A stretch of 64,000 nt of DNA, taken from positions 1-64,000 of the forward strand of contig SWBL01000184.1 of the NCBI GenBank assembly GCA_024195585.1. The letters are read 5' to 3'. How positions within the stretch are numbered: position 1 is the stretch's first letter; each line of letters begins with the position of its first letter. Source of the stretch: Aureobasidium sp. EXF-3400 (taxonomy: Eukaryota > Ascomycota > Dothideomycetes > Dothideales > Saccotheciaceae). Positions 44,325 to 54,562 of the stretch are shown here, in pieces. A program made the position numbers and the translations under genes. A model generated the notes under the pieces. It saw only the letters and a list, made by a program, of their open reading frames with translations. It ran no database searches and had not been told where the DNA came from.

Positions 44325-44877
44325 ATTGATGTTGACCTGTTTGTGACGGTCAGAGCAACCAAGAGATACGGCTTGTGCGAGCGATGATCACAGTGATTGT
44401 TGATTGCGCGAAGAACAGGGGTGTGAAGCGAGGTGCTGTGTAGAGAAGGGGAGGCAGAAGGATTGGCGAGCCAAACAAAAGCGTAGTGATCGCAGCTGCT
44501 TTCGAAAGTAGGCGTTGGCGAGTGAGACCGCACCTTCCCTGACAACTCCAATGCGCGTGATTTGCTGGCAACGTCGTGACCTCGTCAATTCTGCCGCTCG
44601 AAACTTGCACAACAGCAAATCTCCCTCATGGCAAGTCTGTCATCGTTTGCTTCATCAGAGTCAGGAGTTGCTTGTCATCTGGTCTTACCTCCAGTCGTGA
44701 CATACATGTCTGATCAGATGTTGGTTTGAGAGGTGAAGAAGCCATGAAGAGAACTCGACAATACATTGAGACATATTATATTTACATACAGATTAGACAT
44801 AGACAGTGCCTATGAGTAAAGGCATCCACCCAGTTGTTGCATCCAGATACTGGCTTGAGGATCTACATCGTCCAAGA
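44325..44877. other. intergenic, no gene seen
   Basis: About 0.55 kb between the C2H2 start and the OPT stop (both minus strand). Open frames here are short and overlapping. Confidence 0.5.
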
Positions 44878-47632
44878 TTACCACTTCCAGGACCCCTTGG
44901 CTGGACCAAAGATCTCGCCATCAGCAACCACCTTTCTAGAGTTAGCAGTACCGCCGGTACCATCCAGAGTGTTGGAGATAATGGTAGTGCCCCAGTAGTC
45001 AGGCATGGCGGCGCCTGGAAGCTGGACACAGAAGAAGAGGATGATGGCGCAGAGCGCAAGACCAACGTCCCAAGCAGCGGAAGTGATGTAGTTGTACTCC
45101 ATCCACCAACCGCGGTATCTGTTACGAATGTATTTGTTGAAAGCCCAACCGACCAGGGCCCAAGAAAGCTGTCAAAGAGGTTAGCACAATATCCACATCG
45201 CCTCAAGAGTTGGAGGAACTTACGATGTTCATAGCCGAGTAGGGAGGAACGTAACTGAAGCAGGCAAAGATCAAGGGCATGCTGATCTTGCGAATCAGCG
45301 ACATCTTAGGGAACGCGCGAGCAAGACCGTAAACCAAGAAGGGAGACAGGAATCCGGCGACCCAGAAGTATTGAAGGCTCTGGTAAACGGCACCAGAAGA
45401 GAAGATGTGCTTAGGTCCAATAGCGCCCCAGATGACGGATGCATTATAGAATGTCTTGATGGAAGCGCATGTGAAGGATCCTTGTGCTGCTTTGGTGCAG
45501 ACACCCTTGATAGTACCCATGGCCCACTCGACAGTAGCAAGCTGGCAGAGACAGGACCAGACGGTGGCAACAAGTTGGGCCATGAACATGGTTCGCTGAG
45601 GCACATGCATGTAGTGACCAAGCTTCAGATCTTGACAGAAGTAAAGTGCCTGAGTCATGACAATGTATCCAAAAGTCTTGAACATCATCATGGCGATGGG
45701 GTGGCCAGGCTGAATGTAACCGATGATGAATTCGGTGAAAACGTTGAGACCAAGTTGAATGTTGGTGAAAGCCTGGATCATACCGATAGGAATCGTGAAG
45801 ACAGTGGCGATGATGAGCGAAAGAAGGACAGAATACCACTTCATTCCAGTAGGGAATGCGAGTGCCGACACGAAGGCGAATGCGGTCATGACAGCCAATA
45901 GAGCAAGATACCACCAAGTAGGCACAAGTCTGTACTTGCGCATGATCTTCATGTGGATATCATCAAGCTCTCCCTTGGACGACTTCAAACGGCGCCAGAT
46001 TTCGGGACCATGGAAGAGGTAAGTGTGGCTGACAAGGGCAGCAATACTGGCAAAACTCATACCATAGGTGAGGGCGAAAGCAGTAGAGAGCATCAGAGGC
46101 GAGTATGCCTCGTACGCGGCGGGGTCAACGGTATGCTCGGGGGTAAGGATTCTCGAGATGTTGTAGGTTGCTCCAGTGTTGTCAAAGATACCATTCTGCG
46201 AGATGGGCAGATATTCACCATACCAGACGTTACTGTATTGTAGAGCAGGCACAACAAGCCAACCGAAGAAGACGATTCCAATTCCGGTATTGGCAAGCGC
46301 ATGCCATGGAGCAAGCAAAGGACTGTTGTAGAAGGAATTGATCTGAGCCCAGTCAAGAGTGAATCCGGTGAAGGGGAAGCCCAAGGAGACGCCGGTCTGC
46401 TGACCGAATAGCTGGTTGACAATGACGTTGTTGGGTTTGGCCCAGGTGACCCAGGCAAAGTAGCTGAAGGCGGGGATGATGAAGTCGGGGAACCAAGACC
46501 AGACGAACATGGCAGTCATCATGATCATGAACCACTTGTAACGACTGATCGACCAGCCATTGGTAGTTGCGGGATCAGCCCTGCTGTGATCGTGCAAGGC
46601 GTACATGAAACCTACATTGACCAAAGCACCAGGCCAGATCATAGCGGCGGGCTCGACGAGGAACTTGCGAACGGATCCGGCAAGACCGAAGCCGAGACAC
46701 TGAGTAGACAAAGCGAACAGAGTGTTGAAACCCCAGCCGAACTGGCTAGTATCGAAGTGGTAGAACTTCTTCAACGTTACGACGGTGTCTACAAAATATC
46801 AGTACTGATTCCGAATGCCGTGTGAGACATAGCGACGATAATAACGCACCAACGAAGTAGCCGGCACCACCACCGAAAGCGGCGTTGGACATAGCGACGA
46901 TAATGACGTGTTCCTTGACGTTGAAAGGACCAGGGTTGAGGTTGGCCTTCATTCCAAAGAGAGAGATTTCCTTGTTAGGAAGAGACTTCGCCCATGCGAT
47001 ACCGATGGGATAGGAGATAAGTTGTACGACGTAAGGACCGATGGAGATGTTTGGGTAACGCAGCAGGAACAGTGCGTTGAGCGATGAGCATACAGTGGTC
47101 ATGATGAGACCGATAGTCCATGCTCTGATGGTATTTGCGGGCACATCTTCGTCGTAGTTTCTCACGACAGCGCGGACCTTGGTAAATGTTAGCTATGGCA
47201 GTCCGGATGATGGGAAGTACTTACTTCAGGGTAAGGCGAATCTTCGATCATAGCACCAACCAACTGTGCCTCTCCCTTCAAATCATGAGCACCGGTGGCA
47301 GCATCAACCATCTCGATGGCTTCATCCGACTACGAACACATCAGCATGCTTACATTTTCCTACTAGAATCTCGTACTCACCATATTGGGATCCCACATGT
47401 GGTCTCTCTTGAAGGCCTTGAGGCGCTGATTGGCCTCGACTTCGGTGATGTCGCGAACATCGCCCACCAGAACCTCTTCCGGGACTCCATGGTCGGGACC
47501 GAGTTTACTGCTGCTGCCGACATCCTTGGTTTGACTGTCAAGTCTAGAGATTTCGTTGACCGTGATAGGTTCTTCTTGGTTGGTGTTTGACCTCTTGAAG
47601 CCAAACCTCTTACCAATGCCTTTGGACGACAT
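44878..47632 (-). CDS. OPT-family oligopeptide transporter
   Basis: Five exons, complement(44878..45168, 45224..46788, 46850..47177, 47225..47329, 47381..47632), encode 846 aa. Introns are 47-61 nt, each with GT/AG ends, and all restore the frame. The N-terminal ~130 residues are cytosolic. The OPT core then shows NPGPFNVKEHVIIVAMSNAA, the junction GYFVDTVVTLKKFYHFD, NGWSISRYKWFM, SFYNSPLLAPWHALANT, and the late block FGYIVMTQALYFCQDLKLGH. The protein ends with WMEYNYITSAAWDVG. About 14 hydrophobic segments are expected. These proton-coupled plasma-membrane transporters import small peptides, glutathione or siderophore-like ligands. A broken relative lies at 53.8-54.4 kb. Confidence 0.95.
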
Positions 47633-49426
47633 CGTTACAGTATTGAGCTGCGACTCAGGAAGATGTTGATTGACTGTAGAACGTGGAAAAGCTGAGGGGG
47701 ATTGACTCGTTATAACTTAACTTTCCCTCCGTCTGATCACCAGATAAGGTCGGCCAATGGAAGCCAGTACTCGTTCTAGATACGACCGGAGAGTGGAGGC
47801 TATCTGTTTGGAAAAAATGGCCGAGGTGAACCATGTAGCCAGAACTCAATCTTGATACACCAACGAACTTGCTTCTCGCGCGGCTTGCGGGCAACCTCCC
47901 CAAGACGAGCATCGTTGCACATGCAATGTCGCACGCGACCCGGTGAAATCATGGTTGGAGGAGGGACTAGTGGGGTAAATCATGGCACTAGTACTCGCGA
48001 AAGCAGTCAAAAGAGTGCTTAAGCCGCTAGACGCCGGCGAGACCTGTTCAACACCTTCCAGTTTGGGACCAACTTCTTATCTTATCAGGGTCACAAGCCT
48101 TTCGCCTATGCCACTTGGCGTAGCAAGCTTCAGGGTCTGAGAACTCCGCCAGAGCTTGAAGGGGCTTGTCCCCCGTTGGCAATGTTGGCATTGATCTTGG
48201 TGATGCTTGGTGAATTGCTTGAGCCGCGAACGAGTGTTGGTTGAAGAATAATACACCACACTATTATACCTATGCCTCGCCCCTTTTGAAGTCGATCATC
48301 ATCGATAGTGCACACCCATGAATCTGGTCATAGGTGACCAGCATTGCGGTTGAGATAGACTCAATTGATCCTTTGACGGTGGTAATTACGTACCGGTTTC
48401 GAGGAAACCGGGTAAGGTGGGAATAGGCGAGGTGGCGCCTGTGGGTTGTCTCAAGGCTCGTAATCCTATTCCGCCGCGTCGCGATAGGGCCCATCTCCTT
48501 TTTGCGATAGGGATGTGTGCCATTTCCCCGAAGGAAACGCTGGCTGGTCCGGAAGAATATCATTATGCGTGTGTCCAGTAACAACATTGGCATGCGACGA
48601 TGTCCGAGAACATCGGATTCTCGAGCGCAGAGATGGTCGAGAATTTTGTCAATTTTCGTGACATGGCCTGGTCAAGGTTCTGGCCCCGAGGCTCGAGGTA
48701 TTGGACTGTAAGGGGTTGCAGATCTCCGGCAATGCGGAGAGTAATTTGCGGGGTACGGTACGAGAAGACAGATCTTTTGATCCGCGGACGTCAACTAGCT
48801 TGCAATTACATCTCGATACAAGTATACAGCTGAGATATCGCAAGTGAGTGTGCTTCCCAGAACGGCAGGTCCTAAGCCTATCAATCGTTATACTCGCCGC
48901 GAAATCATGGATTTGACCGAGGTATCACACCACTAGCACGAGATGTCAGCCACGACTCCATCGTTCTTGGCTGCCACGGTTGATTCTATGGTCAATTATG
49001 TAGGAGCAGGCTCAGGTGCTGCACATGACGGGTAGAATCAATCAAAATAGAACACTTTGTTTTGGTCTTCTATAGAGTTCATGATCCGTGTCAGTGAACT
49101 CAGTACCTTTGCGCCAATTGACTTTTATCAAAGGCCGAGATCAATTGCCGACGTTGCCCATACAACCCTGTCTCGGAAGCAGGTAAGACACTCTGTACTG
49201 CTACAGGATCACAGAGTCCTAGTCTTATATTTGGTAGGTGTTGTACGTCCGGGTCACTAGAATGGAAGACAATATAATGCGCAGGAAGATGTCACGCGAA
49301 CAGTGATGCGATACTGTAGTCTTTCGTTCAGCCCATTCTCTACAGACAAGAACAAAATCTATCAACGAGCGAAATTTGTGTTGTAAAGCCCAAGAGACTC
49401 GAACCATATGCGAATAGTCACCGCAA
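47633..49426. other. long gene-free stretch upstream of OPT
   Basis: About 1.8 kb. The left part is the OPT promoter. The rest has only short, overlapping open frames and no recognised RNA gene. A pyrimidine/AT mix at about 48245-48285 (AATAATACACC, CTATTATACC) is not interpretable by eye. Confidence 0.5.
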
Positions 49427-50236
49427 TTACTCATTGATTCTATGCTGCCACACTTCCTGCTCTGCTCTAGCACTGTATGTACTAGCACCCAAAATTGCCT
49501 GCATCTGTTTCACGCCGGTGAACAGAATTTGTCTCGCAACGAACCAGCGGATACCCTCATGGCAAGGAGGGCTAGTCAAACTGCCTTGGTAGGTCCAGAA
49601 CTCGTTGAAATGCAACACACTTGACAGTGCAAGGTCGAGATTCATGTCGATCTCTTGCTCGTACTCGGTACCAGTCTCATTGAAGCCAATCATAGGGGGC
49701 AGTTGACCAAAGAAAGCAGCATCGCTGTTACCCGGGTCGAGACGGAAGGCGAGGACAGCCTTTTCGTGGCCTTCGGCGTCGGTGTGGACAAAGTGCATCT
49801 CTGCTTTGCTGCGGTCGCCACCGACCGAGTGATCAGCGGGTGCGTGAATGTGCCATCCGACGAGATAGACAGTCTCGTTGTCGTAGGTGAACGAAGGGTT
49901 TGAAGTCAGGTCGTCCCGACTGAGTCTAAATGCTGGACCATAACCCCAGTTCCTGAAGCTTCCAGTCGTATTACTGGTGTAGTTGTGGAAGGTGGGAAGG
50001 TGATTGAGTGAGAGACCATTGCTCAATGACAACGCGATTGGTGACTGTTGCGTTCCAGTCTGACAGAGCTGATACATTGGGTCGATCCTCCCCCAATTGT
50101 ATGACGCCTCATATGCCCATTCAGGGTTCTGAATGGTTTGGTTCGCTGCTTGTCTCTTGTAAAGATGTGACTCGTGAGGACAAGCGAGGGTTGTTGGCAA
50201 CAAGGCCGCAAGAGCGGATAGTGATTTGAACAGCAT
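49427..50236 (-). CDS. secreted alpha-carbonic anhydrase
   Basis: Single exon, 269 aa. Residues 1-18 form a signal peptide (..LLPTTLA) and a dibasic Kex2-like site LYKR sits at about 25-28. The alpha-type fold is clear: YNWG near 46-49, GTQQSPIAL for the usual QSPI motif, and the zinc histidines at about 129, 131 and 148 (GWHIHAPADHSVGG and AEMHFVH). LTSPPCHEGIRWFV near the end is the conserved SPPC block, with Cys pairing typical of secreted members. It hydrates CO2 to bicarbonate outside the cell or in the wall. Several N-glycosylation sequons fit secretion. Alpha-type enzymes are less common in fungi than beta-type. Confidence 0.95.
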   Translation of the reverse strand: MLFKSLSALAALLPTTLACPHESHLYKRQAANQTIQNPEWAYEASYNWGRIDPMYQLCQTGTQQSPIALSLSNGLSLNHLPTFHNYTSNTTGSFRNWGYGPAFRLSRDDLTSNPSFTYDNETVYLVGWHIHAPADHSVGGDRSKAEMHFVHTDAEGHEKAVLAFRLDPGNSDAAFFGQLPPMIGFNETGTEYEQEIDMNLDLALSSVLHFNEFWTYQGSLTSPPCHEGIRWFVARQILFTGVKQMQAILGASTYSARAEQEVWQHRINE

Positions 50237-50868
50237 TGTGATGATGAGATATGAAGACGGAGATGTGGACTGGGTTGAACTCGATGATACTCAGTAGTAG
50301 GCTTCTCTCAGGCTTTATAGCATACCGCCCGCACTAGTCGTCACTGCCACTGAGCTCCGACTACATCCTACGCGTCTGTCCTTGGACATCCAAGCCTCAA
50401 AGTCAGACTATCGATATCAAACAACATATAGGACAGTGCTCAGTCCAGCCAAGAGACACAGCATGACTTCCGATCTGCTTGGAAACGACATACCAAGCAC
50501 GGCAGGAAGTGCGAAAAGTTGGAGCACGCGTTGCGGGGTGAGAAGTCGCTGCTGCGGTCGGCTTGGCAGCCGTCCAACAGCCTTGGTATAGCGGAGGGCA
50601 AGAACTTGGCAGGGCGGAGTCTCGACTGCCAAACTCAAAAACACCCATGTCGGCAGAGATTGTCTGTGCATACACCTTGCATCTCACCAACCTCCAATGA
50701 CCTGATACAGTGGCGGGCTTGGCTTTTTCAGTCTCGACCTTCATTGCTGCATGCTCGGCTCGGATATTTTCAAAAGGTCCGGAGAATCCCTTGTAAGTTG
50801 AATTTCTGGGGTCACACACCGCCTCTTACAATCGCTCACATCGATCGGATGTGTCGTCTTCATCTGTT
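50237..50868. other. carbonic anhydrase promoter region
   Basis: About 0.63 kb between the carbonic anhydrase start and the stop of the next minus-strand gene. No gene seen. Overlapping open frames of about 120-138 codons on both strands lack coding features. Confidence 0.5.
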
Positions 50869-52479
50869 TTACTCTTCTTCAACCAAATGAGTACCTAGGG
50901 CACTGCCACTGCCAGGGACCGTTGACGGCGACGGAACCACTCTTGACAGTGCCCAGATCATCTTTCGAAGAACCAAGGCCTGTTCGATCTTTAGTTGCTC
51001 CCCAAAATATGAGAACACATCTGCCACATAGCCCTTGATCTCAGGAGTGGCTGTGGAAGAAGATCCAGCGACAAACAAGGGCCACAACACGCCATAGCCA
51101 GACAGGGCGCGCATGATAGGAAGATCGCTAGAGGCGGCCTCGGGTACGAAGTAACGATCTGGGCGTTTGAAGCCTGCCCATGGCAGATTTGTATCGTTCT
51201 GGGAGATGTATTGCGACATTCCAGCCAGTATTTCGGTCTGACATTGTCGCATGACGATTTCTGAACGAGTCCTTGCAAAGCGATGCGCGTCCGTGTCATC
51301 TTCTATCGACTGAAGCACGACTTCGTTCAGCATTACTCGACTGGAACGGTAAGACGTCCAGATATAGTTCGTCGCCTGATCTGTATACCTCAACTCGAAG
51401 CCAGGTAAGCCAGCCTCAGCGGAATGTCGAGGCACAAAGCGCGTAATGATTTCAGGTTGCCAGCTTGGTGGCAGATCAGCGAATGCTCCAGTGAGCTTGA
51501 CGTCCAACTCCGCCGCACGAGATATAATCTCCTCGGATGATGTGATGCGACAAGTCGTAACAGCGTGTCTGAAATCTGCACATTGGAGATTTATCCGTTG
51601 ATAACGTACTGCAGGATTATCTGGCTCGTAAAGATACTCGAATACCTTTGCCTGGAGATCATATATGAAGGGCGGAGTAGGCAAACATCGAAGAAGGCAT
51701 ATCACATTGATCGCAGTGATTGTGTGGAGAGTGAGAACTCGGCCAGCTGTCCCTTGGACACCATCGAGGCCACGAAGGCTGAGCAACGATGCCGAACCGT
51801 TCACATGCTGCTCCCATGCGTCCAGAGTACGTGTGACACCGCCTGTAAGAGTTTCATAGTTCGTAAGGACGAGGATTGCGAGTAATGTTTCGTCTCGCTT
51901 GACCTGGAGCGGGTCTCGAAGAGCAAGGTTCGTGAGATTCAGGGCGGTGGCGTACTGATGCTGCGAAGACATGAGAAGGCGCTTGTCGGAGTAGTGCTTG
52001 GATAAGTTGGCAATGCCGAAAGCTTTGATGCTGGCAATGAGGTGTTTGTTCTCGGGTTCGTGGACACAACCATGATAGACGTTATGATTGATCACACAGT
52101 GCTGGAAGAAAAAGGCGAACGACAGGTCGTCACTGTCCATAGGCAGAGGAGGTACAGGAGAAGATATTGCTAGAGACAGATGAGCGGTCGCTGAAGAGTC
52201 ATCCCCTTCAGATGAATAATGTGGCAGAGTTTGGAAGGAGCGATCGGGAATGTCGACTATCTCTCGAATTTGTGTTTTGGGCTGCCCAGTCGTACCATGA
52301 GCTTTGGCAATGACTTCGGCACTCTGATCACAAATTCTCAAACCATCTTGTTGAGGATATCCAGGACACTGACGCCGGGCATTCAGGCATCGCTTACAGC
52401 CGCCCGGACGGAGGTCACACTTCTTCCGCCGTTTAACACATTCATCGCAACCCTGTGATCGTCTCCCCCTAAAAGGCAT
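50869..52479 (-). CDS. Zn2Cys6 fungal transcription factor
   Basis: Single exon, 536 aa. The zinc cluster lies at the very N terminus (Cys 11, 14, 21, 28, 31, 38; C-x2-C-x6-C-x6-C-x2-C-x6-C; start GCDECVKRRKKCD), ending in PGYPQQDGLR. The rest matches the long helical 'fungal specific transcription factor' C-terminal region (for example DETLLAILVLTNYETLTGG, TRTLDAWEQHVNGSASLLSL). It is divergently transcribed from the 7TM gene at 52995, sharing a 515-bp promoter region, so co-regulation is possible but unproven. Confidence 0.92.
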   Translation of the reverse strand: MPFRGRRSQGCDECVKRRKKCDLRPGGCKRCLNARRQCPGYPQQDGLRICDQSAEVIAKAHGTTGQPKTQIREIVDIPDRSFQTLPHYSSEGDDSSATAHLSLAISSPVPPLPMDSDDLSFAFFFQHCVINHNVYHGCVHEPENKHLIASIKAFGIANLSKHYSDKRLLMSSQHQYATALNLTNLALRDPLQVKRDETLLAILVLTNYETLTGGVTRTLDAWEQHVNGSASLLSLRGLDGVQGTAGRVLTLHTITAINVICLLRCLPTPPFIYDLQAKVFEYLYEPDNPAVRYQRINLQCADFRHAVTTCRITSSEEIISRAAELDVKLTGAFADLPPSWQPEIITRFVPRHSAEAGLPGFELRYTDQATNYIWTSYRSSRVMLNEVVLQSIEDDTDAHRFARTRSEIVMRQCQTEILAGMSQYISQNDTNLPWAGFKRPDRYFVPEAASSDLPIMRALSGYGVLWPLFVAGSSSTATPEIKGYVADVFSYFGEQLKIEQALVLRKMIWALSRVVPSPSTVPGSGSALGTHLVEEE

Positions 52480-52994
52480 CGGTTTCGATGAGAGTGAGAA
52501 GCGCGAAGCATGCCCGGAGAGGAAGTAGAGCGATGGGACATGGCTGAGTATACTCGGCTTACAGATACTGTATGCTTACAGGGATCTACGTGTCGAGGTG
52601 AATCCTTCGGCCAAAACAACGCTATACCCAATTGAGTATGCAACGCGCCTTCTCTCACCGCGCCGCAACGGCTTCTGCGACATCCAACAGACCTGATTCG
52701 CAGGCGGCATTGCGTTTATTTTGCAGGATCAGGCTTGACATGATGCTTGTTTCGGGCTGCTCGCCATGGCGATGCTTATGCTGTGCTGTTTGCACGAGAG
52801 CGACTAACCCCAACATGGAAGCCTGCGCGCGGTGGGAGCACCGCCTCGAGATATGAATGAGTCTTCAAGGGAAGGTCAAAGATCTATATAAGGTCTGCTC
52901 GGTCACCTCTAGATGCTGAAAACATCAAGTCGTCAAGCACTCATCCTACACCTTACTCACATACTTCCAAACACCAAGACCACTATCCTCCATC
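52480..52994. other. shared divergent promoter region
   Basis: 515 bp between the Zn2Cys6 gene (minus) and the DUF7702-type gene (plus). A TATATAAGG element at about 52883 lies roughly 110 bp before the plus-strand ATG. Confidence 0.5.
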
Positions 52995-53813
52995 ATGTTG
53001 ACGTATCGCAACGACGTCTTCATCGCTGTCCTAGCCTTCTACGCCTGCACAGGAATCTTCTCAGTCATCCGAATGATCCAACATGGACTCAGGAAAACAG
53101 CCAGCGAACGTCTTCTACTCGTCTTCAGCATCGGTAGAATTCTCTGTGCTGGATTCCAGCTAGCAACCATCAACTACCCTACAAACACTTCCATCTGGGC
53201 AGGATACGTTACAACCTTCTCGATCTGTGTATCTCTCTTGCTGTCAGCCTCGCTCGTACTCCTCCGAAGACTCGCACAGCGTGCAGGCACCGATTTTCCT
53301 CAGATCGGTCGTCGCGATTCGATGAAGTTTTGTCAAATCCTGGTCACCATCGGTCTCATCCTCGGCATTGTAGGCGGCATCAGAGCCGACAACAACTGGG
53401 GCTCTACTGGCTCATACCAGCCCGACGTCATCCAGAAAGTCAGTATTGTGATCTTCATCGTCTCCTGGGCACTGGTGGTATTTATGACCATCCACGTACT
53501 CGGCAAGGCACACGGTGCAACATCTCAAACACAAAAGATTGCAGTTGGCGTGTTCGCAATCAGCTTGCCTCTCTTGGCTGTCCGCATTGCTTACTCTGCT
53601 GTCTCTATCTTCGCCCACCCTGCATCATTCAGCTCCATCAATGGTAGCGTGACGATCATGCTATGTATGGCATTGACTGAAGAAGCTATCGTTGTCTTGA
53701 TGTACGAGGTACTTGGATTTGTTACGCTCGAGACGGAACGTAGAGAGCCATCTGTCAGTAGCGATTTTGATAAGCTCTCCACAGCAGAGACTGGCGTTCA
53801 TGCTGGGAAGTGA
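52995..53813 (+). CDS. seven-TM membrane protein, DUF7702-like
   Basis: Single exon, 272 aa, no cleavable signal peptide. Seven hydrophobic segments are readable, from VFIAVLAFYACTGIFSVI to SVTIMLCMALTEEAIVVLMY. The segment order and motifs (RNDVFIAVLAFY, RILCAGFQLATI, LGFVTLETERRE) resemble the uncharacterised fungal family DUF7702. The cytosolic tail is short. The function is unknown. A role in membrane sensing is a guess from fold alone. Remains of a broken OPT gene begin within about 10 bp of its stop codon. Confidence 0.83.
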   Translation: MLTYRNDVFIAVLAFYACTGIFSVIRMIQHGLRKTASERLLLVFSIGRILCAGFQLATINYPTNTSIWAGYVTTFSICVSLLLSASLVLLRRLAQRAGTDFPQIGRRDSMKFCQILVTIGLILGIVGGIRADNNWGSTGSYQPDVIQKVSIVIFIVSWALVVFMTIHVLGKAHGATSQTQKIAVGVFAISLPLLAVRIAYSAVSIFAHPASFSSINGSVTIMLCMALTEEAIVVLMYEVLGFVTLETERREPSVSSDFDKLSTAETGVHAGK

Positions 53814-53817
53814 GCCT

Positions 53818-54360
53818 GGACAGATCTCGGTCCTTTGGTGTTCCGTCATCCTTTCATTTGTCGTTGCGATGGCGTTCATGATTAAACTTGGTATGATTCG
53901 GGCTTTTACCAACATTGTTTAAGACTTTTAGATACATCGTTATGACTCAAGCAATTGACTTCTGCCAGGACTCTCTTTAGCTTATCTCACAGATTCAGCA
54001 TTTACAAAAATTCACAGTACCTTCCAAGCTCAAGTGGTGACCAAGGAGAGAGGACTTCCCCACGTGTTTCTATTACCACGTCTATATTTCCTAAGTGACT
54101 GTGCGTTTCTACAGTATCCAAACTCATCTACTGAGGAGATTCGAGATCGGTGTTTCAACAACACTGAAATACTCACAGGCGAGATTATCTCCTTGTGAGG
54201 ATGTTACCTTCTTTAGAGCAGGAGTTAACCCCAATCCTAGTCCTTTTCACGTGAAGAAACATGTCATAGTCGTCGCCATAGTTAATGCGAGTTTTGGCGG
54301 GTGTACTATACTTCGCAGATACCGTCGTTACAACAAAGAAGTAAGTATAAGTAAGCGGTG
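53818..54360 (+). pseudogene. scrambled relic of an OPT oligopeptide transporter gene
   Basis: Three short matches to the intact OPT protein of this window occur on the plus strand in the wrong order. Segment A (53818-53919) reads GQISVLWCSVILSFVV..MIRAFTNIV, like the intact SVLLSLIIATVF..MIQAFTNIQ. After a +1 frame change and loss of about 25 codons, segment B (53918-53980) reads FKTFRYIVMTQAIDFCQD, like FKTFGYIVMTQALYFCQD. Segment C (54216-54345) reads NPNPSPFHVKKHVIVVAIVN and, in another frame, YFADTVVTTKK, matching the N-terminal part NPGPFNVKEHVIIVAMSN..YFVDTVVTLKK. Stops and frame changes make it non-functional. The middle of the gene precedes its beginning, so the piece was rearranged or two broken copies lie side by side. 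Confidence 0.85.
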
Positions 54361-54562
54361 TCGTTACAATCCAGTCCAGTTGAATTTCGCCAATCGTACC
54401 TGTGATTCTACCACTTCGGCAATGGTTTTGACACGTAAATCGCTAACCCAAACGCGTCTTCGGTCCAAAAAGATTAGCCTTTACAGATAGAACTGACCCA
54501 TTGCTAGCTGTGTTGGAAAATGTACTACCGAAATTAAAACATGATTCACTTCTTCAAGGAGT

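Noticed and set aside
49388..49402. B-box-like GGTTCGAGTCT on the minus strand
   Set aside because: No T-stem pairing and no A box at the right distance.
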